A stretch of DNA of 64,000 nucleotides from Rodentibacter abscessus (GCF_047160095.1 NZ_AP038785.1:744001-808000), one strand, 5' to 3'; positions 1 to 8,363 are shown, numbered from the stretch's first letter. Program-made: numbers and translations. Notes: generated from the letters alone by a model not told the origin.

Positions 1-270
1 TAGTACCAATTGAACGAGGTTTTCTTTTTCTGATGGCGTTAAACGGCTTTGGAATAATTCGGTTGGTAAATCAATGGGCAGCTGTAATCCGGCCAAAACA
101 AGTTGGAGGCTTTCCTCCCAAGCGTTGTTATGCCCCTGTCCATAGTAAATATCAGAACGATTGAATGTACTGTATGTCCAGCGTAAGAAATCTTGGATCG
201 TATGCAGTTCAGTGCTGATATTATCGTTTAAAATCGTTGCAACCAATTCTTGGTTATATGTGGTTTTCAT
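1..270 (-). CDS. prmB: PrmB, ribosomal protein L3 glutamine methyltransferase (N-terminal part, cut by window edge)
   Basis: The first 90 codons lie on the minus strand and run off the left edge. The start is the ATG at 268-270. The reading frame begins MKTTYNQELVATILND and contains TIQDFLRWTYSTFN, then YYGQGHNNAWEES and LVLAGLQLPIDLP. These match the order of motifs in the N-terminal helical domain of E. coli PrmB (TIQDMLRW, WYGHGTDNPWDE, LVLPSLYLPLDIP). The family uses SAM to methylate a glutamine of ribosomal protein L3 during 50S assembly. The SAM-binding and NPPY motifs would lie outside the window. Divergence from smrB is also the E. coli arrangement, which supports the call. Confidence 0.88.
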   Translation of the reverse strand, partial: MKTTYNQELVATILNDNISTELHTIQDFLRWTYSTFNRSDIYYGQGHNNAWEESLQLVLAGLQLPIDLPTELFQSRLTPSEKENLVQLVL

Positions 271-363
271 AACATTTCCTTGTAAAAAAATTTGCGTAGT
301 TATACCACATAAGGTTATTCATAACTATGATATGATACGCAAAATTTGAAATGAGTAAGAAAA

Positions 364-867
364 ATGCAAGAAGAATTTGAGTTGTTTCGTGCGGAAACGA
401 AAGGAATTAAACCTATTAAGCAAGATACCGTTATTTCACCTCGTCAAAAGTGCGGTCAAAAAAAATCCCATTTACGTGAGATTCGTGAGAAAGAAGATAC
501 GTTATTTTATTTTTCTGATGAATACGAGCCTTTATTAAATGAAAACGACGGTGTCGTAAAATATCTCCGCGAAGGCGAGGATTCCCATTTGCTCAAACAA
601 TTACGCCGTGGTGATTTTTCTCCTGAATTATTTTTAGATTTACACGGTTTAACCCGTGAACAAGCAAAAATGGAACTAGCCGCTTTACTGCTTGCTTGTG
701 AGGATGAGACTGTGGATTGTGCCAGTATTATGACAGGTTATGGCACTTTCACCTTAAAGAAACAAATTCCCCGTTGGTTGGTTCAACACCCTAAAGTACG
801 CGCATTGCATCAAGCTCCAAGGGAATGGGGCGGAGAAGCGGCAATTTTAATTTTAGTGGATGTATAA
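364..867 (+). CDS. smrB: SmrB, Smr-domain ribosome-rescue endonuclease
   Basis: This 167-residue protein has a variable N-terminal arm (about 1-85) and a C-terminal Smr domain (about 88-167). The arm includes a lysine-rich stretch partly encoded by an uptake signal. Motif DLHG lies at 92-95. The C-terminal half (LKKQIPRWL, QHPKVRALHQAP, GGEAAILILV) follows E. coli SmrB closely. E. coli SmrB is recruited to collided ribosomes and cuts the mRNA between them. The second Smr motif, HGHGK in E. coli SmrB, reads TGYGT at 124-128, so the usual histidine is a threonine. The DNA reads ATGACAGGTTATGGCACT there, with no sign of a frameshift. The gene is divergent from prmB. Confidence 0.88.
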   Translation: MQEEFELFRAETKGIKPIKQDTVISPRQKCGQKKSHLREIREKEDTLFYFSDEYEPLLNENDGVVKYLREGEDSHLLKQLRRGDFSPELFLDLHGLTREQAKMELAALLLACEDETVDCASIMTGYGTFTLKKQIPRWLVQHPKVRALHQAPREWGGEAAILILVDV

Positions 868-931
868 GTCATTTTTTTAAATGTCAGTAAGATGTAGATT
901 TTGGATTGCAACGATGGTATTCCGCAATTTA

Positions 932-1068
932 TATTATTCCGCCTTGCACAAATCATCATAGGGTGGCGTTAGGCAAAGCCGTAACGCACCGATAGAGGGG
1001 TTAATGATGAAATAGTGCGTTACTCAAGGCTTAACGCCCCCTACACCTGATAAATATTGGATATAAAA
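932..1068. repeat. Palindromic repeat element, copy 1 (right end lost)
   Basis: The left end TATTATTCCGCCTTGCACAA resembles the left ends of the two other copies in this window. The core has facing arms GGCGTTAGGC...GTAACGCACC and GTGCGTTAC...TTAACGCCCCCTAC. After the core, AATATTGGATATAAAAT resembles AATATTGAATATAAAAT of the copy at 41171-41336. The similarity then stops, and the outer right terminal repeat is absent. The stop codon of the LysR gene lies exactly there. This element fills most of the gap between smrB and the LysR gene. Confidence 0.7.
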
Positions 1069-1962
1069 TCACATTTCGGAACACAATCCTAAACTTGCTA
1101 AAAATTCAATAAATGCCCGCACTTTAGCCGGTAAATGACGTCTGTTCGGATATACAATATGAATATCTAATTGCTGTTGTTTGTATTCCGGTAAAATTTC
1201 AATTAATTCACCTTTTTTAAAGGCATCATCCAAAATAAATCTCGGTAAATTAACAATTCCCAAACCGGCTTTTGCAATTTCCAACAGGGCTAAACCGTTA
1301 TTACTCACCGTTTTTGACTTGATTTTAAAACGTTGTACTTGATTAATTCGAGAGCCCTGCCAGCTGACTTGATTTAATGTATTTTTATATAACAAACCCT
1401 CGTGATGTTCTAAATCATTTGGCGTTTGTGGTGTTCCCTTTAATTCCAAATAATGCGGAGAGGCAGCAAAATGAAGGGTGGTAGTATTGATTTTACGTGC
1501 GACTAAAGAACTGTCTTGCATATAACCGATACGCAAAGCGAGATCATAGCCTTCCGCAACAAGATCAATTTTTTTATCATTAAATTCCACTTCAATATGT
1601 AAGTTCGGATGGGAGGCGATAAACATTGGAAGGTTTGGGGCGATAAAAAGCAGGCCGAAATCACGTGGTACGGAAACCAACAAATTCCCTTGCAAACTTG
1701 TTGTGAGATTGCTAATACTGGCATCGGCTTCCTCTAAATCTAACAGAATGCCTTGACAATGTTGGTAATACATCATTCCGGCATCTGTCGGCACGATTTT
1801 GCGTGTAGTACGTTGCAAAAGACGGGTTTTTAAATGTTCTTCAAGTTGAGAAACTAATTTACTCGCCATTGCAACCGAGATATTTTGTTGTGCCGCCGCC
1901 TGTGTAAAACTTTGTGTTTCAATGACTTTACAAAAAATAGAAATCGCGTTGAGTTTATCCAT
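1069..1962 (-). CDS. LysR-family transcriptional regulator
   Basis: The 297-residue protein has the standard LysR length. An N-terminal winged helix-turn-helix (about 1-60, with SFTQAAAQQNISVAMASKLV as recognition region) is followed by a linker helix and a periplasmic-binding-protein-like effector domain (about 90-290). Features such as RTTRKIVPTDAG and EGYDLALRIG place it in the large DmlR/CrgA-like branch. The effector and targets cannot be read from the sequence. It is divergent from topA with about 95 bp between the starts. The same LysR/topA pairing is known in H. influenzae. LysR proteins often act on the divergent neighbour, but topA is a housekeeping gene, so the true target may lie elsewhere. 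The 3' end touches a palindromic repeat. Confidence 0.88.
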   Translation of the reverse strand: MDKLNAISIFCKVIETQSFTQAAAQQNISVAMASKLVSQLEEHLKTRLLQRTTRKIVPTDAGMMYYQHCQGILLDLEEADASISNLTTSLQGNLLVSVPRDFGLLFIAPNLPMFIASHPNLHIEVEFNDKKIDLVAEGYDLALRIGYMQDSSLVARKINTTTLHFAASPHYLELKGTPQTPNDLEHHEGLLYKNTLNQVSWQGSRINQVQRFKIKSKTVSNNGLALLEIAKAGLGIVNLPRFILDDAFKKGELIEILPEYKQQQLDIHIVYPNRRHLPAKVRAFIEFLASLGLCSEM

Positions 1963-2057
1963 TTATATTCCTTTTTCAAAAAAAGACTTGATTTTGCCTG
2001 CGTAAGTTTGCACTATACCGCCAATTTTACAAAATTCCAGTGAGATTAGGTAATCAA

Positions 2058-4664
2058 ATGAGTAAATCTTTGGTGATTGTGGAGTCACCTGCAAAAGCGA
2101 AAACGATTAATAAATATCTAGGTAGCCAATATGTTGTGAAATCCAGCGTGGGACATATCCGTGATTTACCGACCGTGGGTTCGGGATCAGGAGAAAAGGC
2201 TAAACCTGTTTCAACTAAAGGATTAAGTGTTGAGGAAAAGGCAAAGATCAAAGCTGAAAAGGAGCGCAATGCTCTTGTAAAACGTATGGGGATTGATCCT
2301 TATCACGATTGGCAGGCGAATTATCAAATTTTGCCGGGAAAAGAAAAAGTGGTGGCGGAATTGAAATCACTCGCCAAAAAAGCGGATCATATTTATCTGG
2401 CAACCGATTTGGATAGAGAAGGGGAAGCCATTGCTTGGCATTTACGTGAAGTGATTGGCGGAGATGATGCGCGTTTTAGCCGAGTGGTATTTAATGAGAT
2501 CACTAAAAATGCTATTAAACAAGCCTTTGAAAAACCTGAACATTTGAATATGGATCGTGTAAATGCGCAGCAAACACGCCGTTTTCTTGATCGTGTTGTG
2601 GGTTTTATGGTTTCACCATTGCTATGGAAAAAAGTGGCGCGAGGATTGTCTGCCGGTCGGGTGCAATCTGTTGCGGTAAAACTATTGGTAGAACGTGAAC
2701 GGGAGATTAAAGCTTTCCAACCGGAAGAATTTTGGGAAGTCGCGGTTGTTACACAAACTCAGGGTAAAAAAGTCATTCGTTTGGAAGTAACAGACTACAA
2801 AGGCAAAAAATTTGCTCCGAAAAATCAGAAAGAAGCCCAAAGTGCGGTTGATTTTCTCAATGTTTCTGATTACGTTGTCACAAATTTAGAGACAAAACCC
2901 ACAAGCTCGCGTCCGCGTGCGCCATTTATTACATCAACACTTCAACAAACAGCCAGTACACGTTTAGGCTTTGGCGTGAAGAAAACCATGATGTTGGCAC
3001 AGCGTTTGTATGAAGCCGGTTACATTACTTATATGCGTACCGATTCAACTAATTTAAGTCAAGATGCGTTGAATATGGCACGCGGCTACATTGAAACTCA
3101 CTTTGGTGGAGCATATTTGCCGGAAAAACCGAATTTTTATTCCAGCAAAGAAAATGCGCAAGAAGCACACGAAGCAATTCGCCCTTCCGATATTGAAATG
3201 TTACCGGAACATTTAAGCGGAATGGAAAAAGATGCGGTGCGCCTTTATGATTTAATTTGGCGTCAGTTCTTGGCGTGTCAAATGCCACCGGCTCAATATG
3301 ACAGTAGCACGCTTAGTGTGACTGCGGGTGATTATACATTAAAAGCAAAAGGTCGAATTTTACGCTTTGATGGTTGGACAAAAGTGTTACCGCAAATGGG
3401 CAAAAATCCGGAAGATCAAGAGTTACCTTTAGTCAAAGTTGCAGAAAAACTAGCTTTGCAAGAAGTGCAACCAAGCCAACATTTCACTAAACCACCGGCT
3501 CGTTTTACCGAAGCGGCTTTGGTAAAAGAATTGGAAAAACGTGGCATTGGCCGTCCTTCTACTTACGCTACCATTATCTCTACCATTCAAGAACGTGGTT
3601 ACGTGCGAACAGAAAATCGCCGTTTTTATGCAGAAAAAATGGGGGAGATTGTAACCGATCGTTTAAGTGAATCCTTCAGTGAACTAATGAGTTATGATTT
3701 CACTGCGAATATGGAAGATGCGTTGGATAAAATCGCATCAGGTTCCGTTAATTGGAAAACCGAATTAAATCAGTTTTTCAAGGATTTCTCCAACCAACTT
3801 TCTAAAGCGGAATTAGATGAATTAGAAGGAGGAATGCGTCCGAATAGTTTGGTTGAAACCGATATTAAATGTCCTACTTGTGGCAGAAATATGGCGATCC
3901 GCACGGCAAGTACAGGCGTATTTTTGGGCTGTACCGGTTATGCATTACCACCTAAAGAGCGGTGCAAAACCACGATAAATTTAATTCCGGAAACGGAACT
4001 ACTGAATATATTGGATGATTCTTCAGAAACCAAAGCCTTGATGGAACGTAAACGTTGTGAAAAATGTGGCACGGCAATGGATAGTTATGTGATTGATGCA
4101 CATCGTAAAATCCATATTTGTGGTAATAATCCGAATTGTGATGGTTATCTCATTGAAGAAGGTTCGTTCAAAATTAAAGGTTATGACGGTCCGATCGTAG
4201 AATGCGATAAATGTGGTGCGGATATGCACTTAAAATTGGGTCGTTTTGGTAAATATATGGGTTGTACAAATTGTGATAATACCCGCAAAATTCTAAAAAA
4301 CGGTGAAGTTGCACCACCAAAAGAAGAGCCTGTACATTTTCCGGAACTTAAATGTGAAAAATCAGATGCCTATTTTGTGTTACGTGACGGTGCAAGCGGG
4401 GTATTTATGTCAGCACATAATTTCCCGAAATCCCGTGAAACCCGAGCGGCAAAAGTTGCTGAATTAGCCTTATATCGTGATCGTTTACCGGAAAAATTAG
4501 CTTATCTTGCCGATGCACCACAAAAAGATCCGGAAGGTAACGAGGCGATTATTCGTTTCAGCCGTAAAGAGAAGAAACAATATGTTACTTCAGAAAAAAA
4601 CGGAAAAGCCACCAAATGGATTGTAGATTTTATTGATGGTAAATGGGTTGAACGGAAAAAGTAA
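2058..4664 (+). CDS. topA: DNA topoisomerase I
   Basis: This type IA topoisomerase relaxes negative supercoils. The chosen start is the ATG at 2058, giving MSKSLVIVESPAKAKTINKY as in E. coli TopA; an in-frame GTG at 2040 is six codons upstream and has no family support. The product is 868 residues, close to the E. coli enzyme. The Toprim domain carries the acidic motif DLDREGEAIAWHL. The active-site tyrosine lies in YITYMRTDSTNLS at about residue 320. The C-terminus has three four-cysteine zinc ribbons: CPTCG..C..C near 610, CEKCG..C..C near 670, and CDKCG..CTNC near 725. An inverted pair of uptake signals forms the terminator 5 bases after the stop. Confidence 0.97.
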   Translation: MSKSLVIVESPAKAKTINKYLGSQYVVKSSVGHIRDLPTVGSGSGEKAKPVSTKGLSVEEKAKIKAEKERNALVKRMGIDPYHDWQANYQILPGKEKVVAELKSLAKKADHIYLATDLDREGEAIAWHLREVIGGDDARFSRVVFNEITKNAIKQAFEKPEHLNMDRVNAQQTRRFLDRVVGFMVSPLLWKKVARGLSAGRVQSVAVKLLVEREREIKAFQPEEFWEVAVVTQTQGKKVIRLEVTDYKGKKFAPKNQKEAQSAVDFLNVSDYVVTNLETKPTSSRPRAPFITSTLQQTASTRLGFGVKKTMMLAQRLYEAGYITYMRTDSTNLSQDALNMARGYIETHFGGAYLPEKPNFYSSKENAQEAHEAIRPSDIEMLPEHLSGMEKDAVRLYDLIWRQFLACQMPPAQYDSSTLSVTAGDYTLKAKGRILRFDGWTKVLPQMGKNPEDQELPLVKVAEKLALQEVQPSQHFTKPPARFTEAALVKELEKRGIGRPSTYATIISTIQERGYVRTENRRFYAEKMGEIVTDRLSESFSELMSYDFTANMEDALDKIASGSVNWKTELNQFFKDFSNQLSKAELDELEGGMRPNSLVETDIKCPTCGRNMAIRTASTGVFLGCTGYALPPKERCKTTINLIPETELLNILDDSSETKALMERKRCEKCGTAMDSYVIDAHRKIHICGNNPNCDGYLIEEGSFKIKGYDGPIVECDKCGADMHLKLGRFGKYMGCTNCDNTRKILKNGEVAPPKEEPVHFPELKCEKSDAYFVLRDGASGVFMSAHNFPKSRETRAAKVAELALYRDRLPEKLAYLADAPQKDPEGNEAIIRFSRKEKKQYVTSEKNGKATKWIVDFIDGKWVERKK

Positions 4665-4668
4665 GTGA

Positions 4669-4705
4669 TAAAAGTGCGGTTAAAATTAACCGCACTTTTG
4701 TTTTA
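4669..4705 (+). terminator. Uptake-signal dyad terminator after topA
   Basis: AAAAGTGCGGTTAA and TTAACCGCACTTTT face each other with almost no loop and are followed by GTTTT. Both arms are uptake-signal cores. Such inverted pairs are a known source of intrinsic terminators in Haemophilus. Confidence 0.85.
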
Positions 4706-4710
4706 GTGCA

Positions 4711-4860
4711 GTATTATGTAGCAGTTGCACAAAACAGAGTAGGGTGTGTTAGCCAAAGGCGTAACGCACCGTTAAACCCAAGTTTGGTGCGTTACGGCAA
4801 GCCTAACGCACCCTACATTTGAATTAAAAACAGCCTTTTGTGCAAGTGATGCATAATACC
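4711..4860. repeat. Palindromic repeat element, copy 2 (complete)
   Basis: This 150-bp element has outer terminal inverted repeats. The left end GTATTATGTAGCAGTTGCAC pairs with the complement of the right end, GTGCAAGTGATGCATAATAC. Inside lies a second, larger palindrome: AGGGTGTGTTAGCC...GTAACGCACC against GGTGCGTTACGGC...CCTAACGCACCCTAC. It sits between the topA terminator and the stop of the DUF4198 gene. It encodes no protein. The structure is that of a small non-autonomous element or an extended REP-like sequence. Confidence 0.8.
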
Positions 4861-4863
4861 GTT

Positions 4864-5700
4864 TTAGTGGTGATGATGTTCAGGTTTCGGAGGAAGTTTT
4901 GTTAATCCTTTTCCAACAGGAAGAATTAAAGTTGAGTAGTTTGCCGATTGTTGACAAACCGCTTGATCTGCAAATGGTGTTTTGTGAATTACTTTGATTT
5001 TCCAAATCCCGTCAATTAAAGGAATAATGTTCACTCGTCCTTGACTATCGGTTTTTCCTGAAAAACCTTGTGGTTCGCGGTGCCCTGTAGCTGCCTCTAA
5101 ATCTTTCACGATCACAGTATCTGCTGTGGCAATGACGGTTTCTCCCGATAGAGGCATATCATTATAAAAAATCTGTACAGGGAACGTTTCCCCGGATTTT
5201 ACCTTACTAGGATCTTTTAAAGGAACGATTTCAAGCGGTAATCCCACACGAGTCATCGCCATTTCTGCATTTAATGGCTGTTTTCCTACGGTAACCAAAC
5301 TTTTGCCGAACATCTGTGTTTGCTCACAATAAGTCGCATTCGGTGTCTCTTGCATATTTTTCATTTGCCAACCTTCCGCATTTTGTGACCAAAATGTCGG
5401 TTTATAGGTTGCCGTAACCCAGTAAGAGCCTGATTTTAAAGGTTTTTCAGATTGATATTGATAATTTTCACCTTTTTGTATAAGTGATTGTTGTTCACCG
5501 TCTTGATTGATGATTTCCATCGGGGCAAAAATAGATAAACGCGCTTCAGGAATTTTTTCAATATAAGGGTAGTCGCCATAAGCCAGTTCTGCTTTCAAAA
5601 TTGAATCCGTTTTTAACTGTTGTGGTGCTGAAACCCAAACTTCGTGAGCCTGTGCGCAAGCGGCAAGAAGAGTTAATCCGCTAATAAATGTTTTTTTCAT
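4864..5700 (-). CDS. DUF4198-family exported protein with histidine tail, possibly metal-related
   Basis: This 278-residue protein has a signal peptide (MKKTFISGLTLLAACAQA), and the mature protein begins HEVWV. The opening HEVWVSAP and the two beta-rich halves fit the DUF4198 family. Several members of that family are periplasmic partners of nickel or cobalt uptake systems. Residues 180-240 (SGETFPVQIFYND, GKTDSQGRVNI) look like an immunoglobulin-like domain. The protein ends PKPEHHHH, a natural four-histidine tail that could bind a transition metal. The metal role is inference: no CbiM/NikM-type permease gene lies nearby. It has its own transcription unit, bounded downstream by a palindromic repeat. 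Confidence 0.7.
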   Translation of the reverse strand: MKKTFISGLTLLAACAQAHEVWVSAPQQLKTDSILKAELAYGDYPYIEKIPEARLSIFAPMEIINQDGEQQSLIQKGENYQYQSEKPLKSGSYWVTATYKPTFWSQNAEGWQMKNMQETPNATYCEQTQMFGKSLVTVGKQPLNAEMAMTRVGLPLEIVPLKDPSKVKSGETFPVQIFYNDMPLSGETVIATADTVIVKDLEAATGHREPQGFSGKTDSQGRVNIIPLIDGIWKIKVIHKTPFADQAVCQQSANYSTLILPVGKGLTKLPPKPEHHHH

Positions 5701-5829
5701 GGTAATTGTCCTTTTAAAATGAATTGTAATTAACCAAGTAGAAAGTATTTCGAAAAAAACAGGGACGGGAGTGTAGAGGAAAAGTAAAAGATAATCGAAT
5801 AAATTTTTCTAAATTTGTGAGATAGATCA

Positions 5830-5900
5830 CAAAAGTGCGGTCAAAATTGAGACTATTTTCGATATCTACATAATATCGATTTTTTTGACCGCACTTTTGC
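5830..5900 (-). terminator. Terminator region downstream of uspE with nested hairpins
   Basis: An inverted pair of uptake signals (AAAAGTGCGGTC at 5830 and GACCGCACTTTTG ending near 5899) encloses an inner hairpin, TCGATAT-ctacata-ATATCGA, next to a T run. It lies between the stop of uspE and the start of the DUF4198 gene. Confidence 0.65.
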
Positions 5901-5909
5901 TTTTGATAA

Positions 5910-6839
5910 TTAGTCTTCTTTTTTTGAAGGCTTAATAGCAAGTAGATTGCAACTTAATTTGCTGATCACGTGTTCTGCCGTATTACCAAGCAATGCGGCA
6001 GATAGACCTGTACGACCAACCGTACCCAAAATAACAAGTTCGGCTTCAATTTCTTTTGCTACTTCAGGTATAACATCTTCAGGAAAACCTTCTCGTACAT
6101 GAGTATGATCTTCATCAATACCGAATTTTTGACGTAAGGCTTTCATATTGATTAAGTGTTGACCACGGATACCGCTTTCATAACCGGACGTATTAAATTC
6201 AGGTAAATCAATCGCCATGTTAATTGGTGTTACGGGGTAAGCAGATACAAGATGAACATTGCCTCGATTCAGATTTTCCGCAAGAGACATACCGGTTGAA
6301 ACAAGTTCTTGGTTAAATTCATCTTGATAATCTTGTTCACCGGAAACATTGACCGCAATTAAAATTCTACGTTGGTGTTTCCAATCACCATCACGAACCA
6401 TGAGTACAGGGATAGGGGATTTACGCAATAATTGCCAATCGACCGGTGTAAAAATAAGCGAAGTAAAACTTTCTTCATCTTTTGTGTATTTTACGACAAG
6501 GTCGTATTCATTTTTTTCTACTTCTTCGCGAATACCTTCCGCTTCATTACTGTTCCAAACGATATGCGAATCAAATTCAATTTGTGGATCAGCATATTTG
6601 TCAAGGTAAAATTGTACGGCTTGGCGATGTTGTTCAATGGCCGTTTTGTGCATTTCTTCGCGCTCTTCAGAAGAAAGCAATGCCGACATTTCGTAAGATA
6701 AATCATAAACGGTCAATAATGTCGTAATTTTAACTTTCTCAACGTTTTCTTGTTCTTTTACAAGGCGTACTGCGCGTGCAAGTGCATATTGTTTTTCATT
6801 ATCAGGATTGAGTACAACTAGGATATTTTTAAATTTCAT
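5910..6839 (-). CDS. uspE: Universal stress protein E
   Basis: The 309-residue protein carries two tandem Usp domains. The first is about 1-145 (KNILVVLNPDNEKQYALARAV). The second is about 150-305 (RRILIAVNVSGEQ). The second domain ends with ILGTVGRTGLSAALLGNTAE, the G-x2-G-x9-G(N) nucleotide-binding signature of Usp proteins. E. coli UspE has the same double-domain form and acts in stress resistance, motility and aggregation. It lies directly downstream of fnr on the same strand, as in Haemophilus and E. coli. A terminator-like hairpin separates the two genes, so it may have its own promoter in the 125-bp gap. Confidence 0.93.
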   Translation of the reverse strand: MKFKNILVVLNPDNEKQYALARAVRLVKEQENVEKVKITTLLTVYDLSYEMSALLSSEEREEMHKTAIEQHRQAVQFYLDKYADPQIEFDSHIVWNSNEAEGIREEVEKNEYDLVVKYTKDEESFTSLIFTPVDWQLLRKSPIPVLMVRDGDWKHQRRILIAVNVSGEQDYQDEFNQELVSTGMSLAENLNRGNVHLVSAYPVTPINMAIDLPEFNTSGYESGIRGQHLINMKALRQKFGIDEDHTHVREGFPEDVIPEVAKEIEAELVILGTVGRTGLSAALLGNTAEHVISKLSCNLLAIKPSKKED

Positions 6840-6932
6840 AACAACCTCCGTGATTATTGCCGTAGCATAAAAAAGAATTTCTCATATGACAAGAAAAGAT
6901 CATTAAAAAGATGATTTACGACAATTGTTATA

Positions 6933-6959
6933 AGAAAAAGGTGTGAGTAACATCACACC
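6933..6959 (-). terminator. Intrinsic terminator of fnr
   Basis: Read on the minus strand, GGTGTGA-tgttac-TCACACC is followed by TTTTTC, directly after the fnr stop codon. Confidence 0.8.
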
Positions 6960-6965
6960 CTCTCT

Positions 6966-7739
6966 TTATTTTATCATTGTAATTTTGGTTCTATTTATAC
7001 CGGTAAGTTCGATTAATGCATTTATATCATTAATCGTAATATATTTACCTTGTACGGAAAGTACACCTGATTTTTGAAAACGACCTAGAAGACGGCTGAT
7101 CGTTTCAACGGTTAAACCGAGATAATTACCGATGTCACTGCGTGTCATTGTTAAACGAAATTCTTTCGCTGAAAAACCTCGGGCAGAGTAGCGTTTAGAT
7201 AGATTGTGGATAAATGCCGCAAGGCGTTCTTCCGCATTCATTTTGGAAAGTAATAAAATCATTTCTTGATCACTTTTGATTTCACTACTCATTAGGCGAA
7301 CAATTTGTTGACGTAATTTAGGCATTTTTCCCGAAAGATCATCTAAAACATCAAAAGGGATTTCACATACCATTGCGGTTTCCAGTGCTTGTGCAAAGCT
7401 GGGATGTTGCATATTGGTAATAGCATCGAAGCCGACTAGATCGCCCGGCAGATGGAAAGAGGTTATTTGTTCTTCACCTGCCTCGCTGATAGTATAACTT
7501 TTGATTGTGCCGGAACGGATGGCATAAATCGAATTTAATGTATCTCCGGCTTTAAATAGAACCTGTGATTTTTGGATAGGCTTTTTACGTTCAATGATGT
7601 TATCAAGTTGATCAAGTTCGTGTTCATTTAACGTGAAAGGAATACAAAGTTGGCTAATGCTGCAATCCTGGCAGTGAATAGCACATCCGCCTGATTGAAC
7701 CCGACGTCCCACTTTAGTTTCTGAAACAAAATTTTTCAT
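6966..7739 (-). CDS. fnr: FNR, oxygen-sensing global regulator
   Basis: This 257-residue CRP/FNR-family protein is nearly identical to E. coli FNR over its N-terminus (GGCAIHCQDCSISQLCIPFT). Cys23, Cys26 and Cys32, together with a cysteine in AMVCEIPFDVL near residue 125, correspond to the four ligands of the [4Fe-4S] cluster that makes the protein active without oxygen. A cyclic-nucleotide-binding-like beta roll is followed by a dimerisation helix and a C-terminal helix-turn-helix with the recognition stretch GLTVETISRLLGRFQ. The E-x2-S-R signature that reads TTGAT half-sites is intact. It is upstream of uspE on the same strand and divergent from a micro-ORF. Confidence 0.97.
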   Translation of the reverse strand: MKNFVSETKVGRRVQSGGCAIHCQDCSISQLCIPFTLNEHELDQLDNIIERKKPIQKSQVLFKAGDTLNSIYAIRSGTIKSYTISEAGEEQITSFHLPGDLVGFDAITNMQHPSFAQALETAMVCEIPFDVLDDLSGKMPKLRQQIVRLMSSEIKSDQEMILLLSKMNAEERLAAFIHNLSKRYSARGFSAKEFRLTMTRSDIGNYLGLTVETISRLLGRFQKSGVLSVQGKYITINDINALIELTGINRTKITMIK

Positions 7740-7774
7740 TTGATCCCCAAATATCTTTTAAAAATAGTATAAAA

Positions 7775-7788
7775 TTGATCTAACGCAA
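7775..7788. promoter_or_regulatory. Possible FNR half-site box upstream of fnr
   Basis: TTGATCTAACGCAA has one perfect FNR half (TTGAT) and a partial second half (CGCAA for ATCAA) at the standard 4-base spacing. It lies 36 bp upstream of the fnr start and would suit autoregulation. One half is poor, so this is tentative. Confidence 0.3.
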
Positions 7789-7820
7789 AGATTTTAACAT
7801 TAAATAGGTATTTTAAGAAT

Positions 7821-7919
7821 ATGGCAGTAGAAAAATTAACAAAGAAAAGATTAATTCAAATTTTAATCGTGTTATGTGTTTTAGTCAGTGCGTTTGTCTG
7901 GCGGTACTTTTTTTCCTGA
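7821..7919 (+). CDS. Micro-protein of 32 residues with one membrane helix
   Basis: ATG at 7821 opens a 32-codon frame ending TGA at 7919. The N-terminus is lysine-rich (MAVEKLTKKR). It is followed by one hydrophobic helix (LIQILIVLCVLVSAFVWRYF) and then FS. The positive-inside rule predicts a cytoplasmic N-terminus and a short periplasmic tail. The frame is divergent from fnr, with 81 bp between starts, and is followed by tRNA-Leu. The layout (charged N-terminus, single helix, W-R-Y at the end) resembles known small inner-membrane proteins of enterobacteria, but I cannot name a family. The Shine-Dalgarno sequence is weak (TTTTAAGA), so expression is uncertain. Confidence 0.5.
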   Translation: MAVEKLTKKRLIQILIVLCVLVSAFVWRYFFS

Positions 7920-8075
7920 TTAAATTTTGATAAAGGTATTTTGTTTAATTTTAAGTCAAATAAATAGGAACTGAAATTTTTTACTTGCTACGTATTTGTA
8001 TATGCGTATAATGCCACCCGAAAGCTCAGTTTTGAGTTGTAGATTGGTAACATATCAAGAAATTACAGTTCACAT

Positions 8076-8162
8076 GCCAGTGTGACGAAATTGGTAGACG
8101 TAGCGGATTCAAAATCCGCCGCCCTTAAAAGCGTGCCGGTTCGAGTCCGGCCACTGGCACCA
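8076..8162 (+). tRNA. tRNA-Leu (anticodon CAA)
   Basis: Acceptor arms GCCAGTG and CACTGGC pair, followed by A and an encoded CCA. The anticodon stem GCGGA/TCCGC encloses loop TTCAAAA, giving anticodon CAA (reads UUG). A variable arm (CGCCCTTAAAAGCG) gives the class II shape expected for leucine. The T arm GCCGG-TTCGAGT-CCGGC is perfect. The total is 87 nt. Confidence 0.97.
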
Positions 8163-8363
8163 TTCATAAGTTTTATATTCCTCCAAATATTAAAATTCCG
8201 TACAGTATAAAAACTATATAGTTAGTATAGTGCTTGTTTTATAATACCTTATTTCTTCAATAGTTTTTCATATTTTTAATAATCTATTCTGATGCGGTTT
8301 CTTTCCAGTTTAAAAGTGCGGTCAATAATTAACGTGTTTTAAAAAATCATTCATAAATCCTGT

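Noticed and set aside
161..349. Plus-strand frame of 62 codons at the left end
   Set aside because: It lies antisense to the prmB start and in the smrB leader. The peptide has no family features.
2040..2057. GTG start for topA
   Set aside because: It adds MRLGNQ before the conserved MSKSLVIVESPAKAK and no relative has such an extension.
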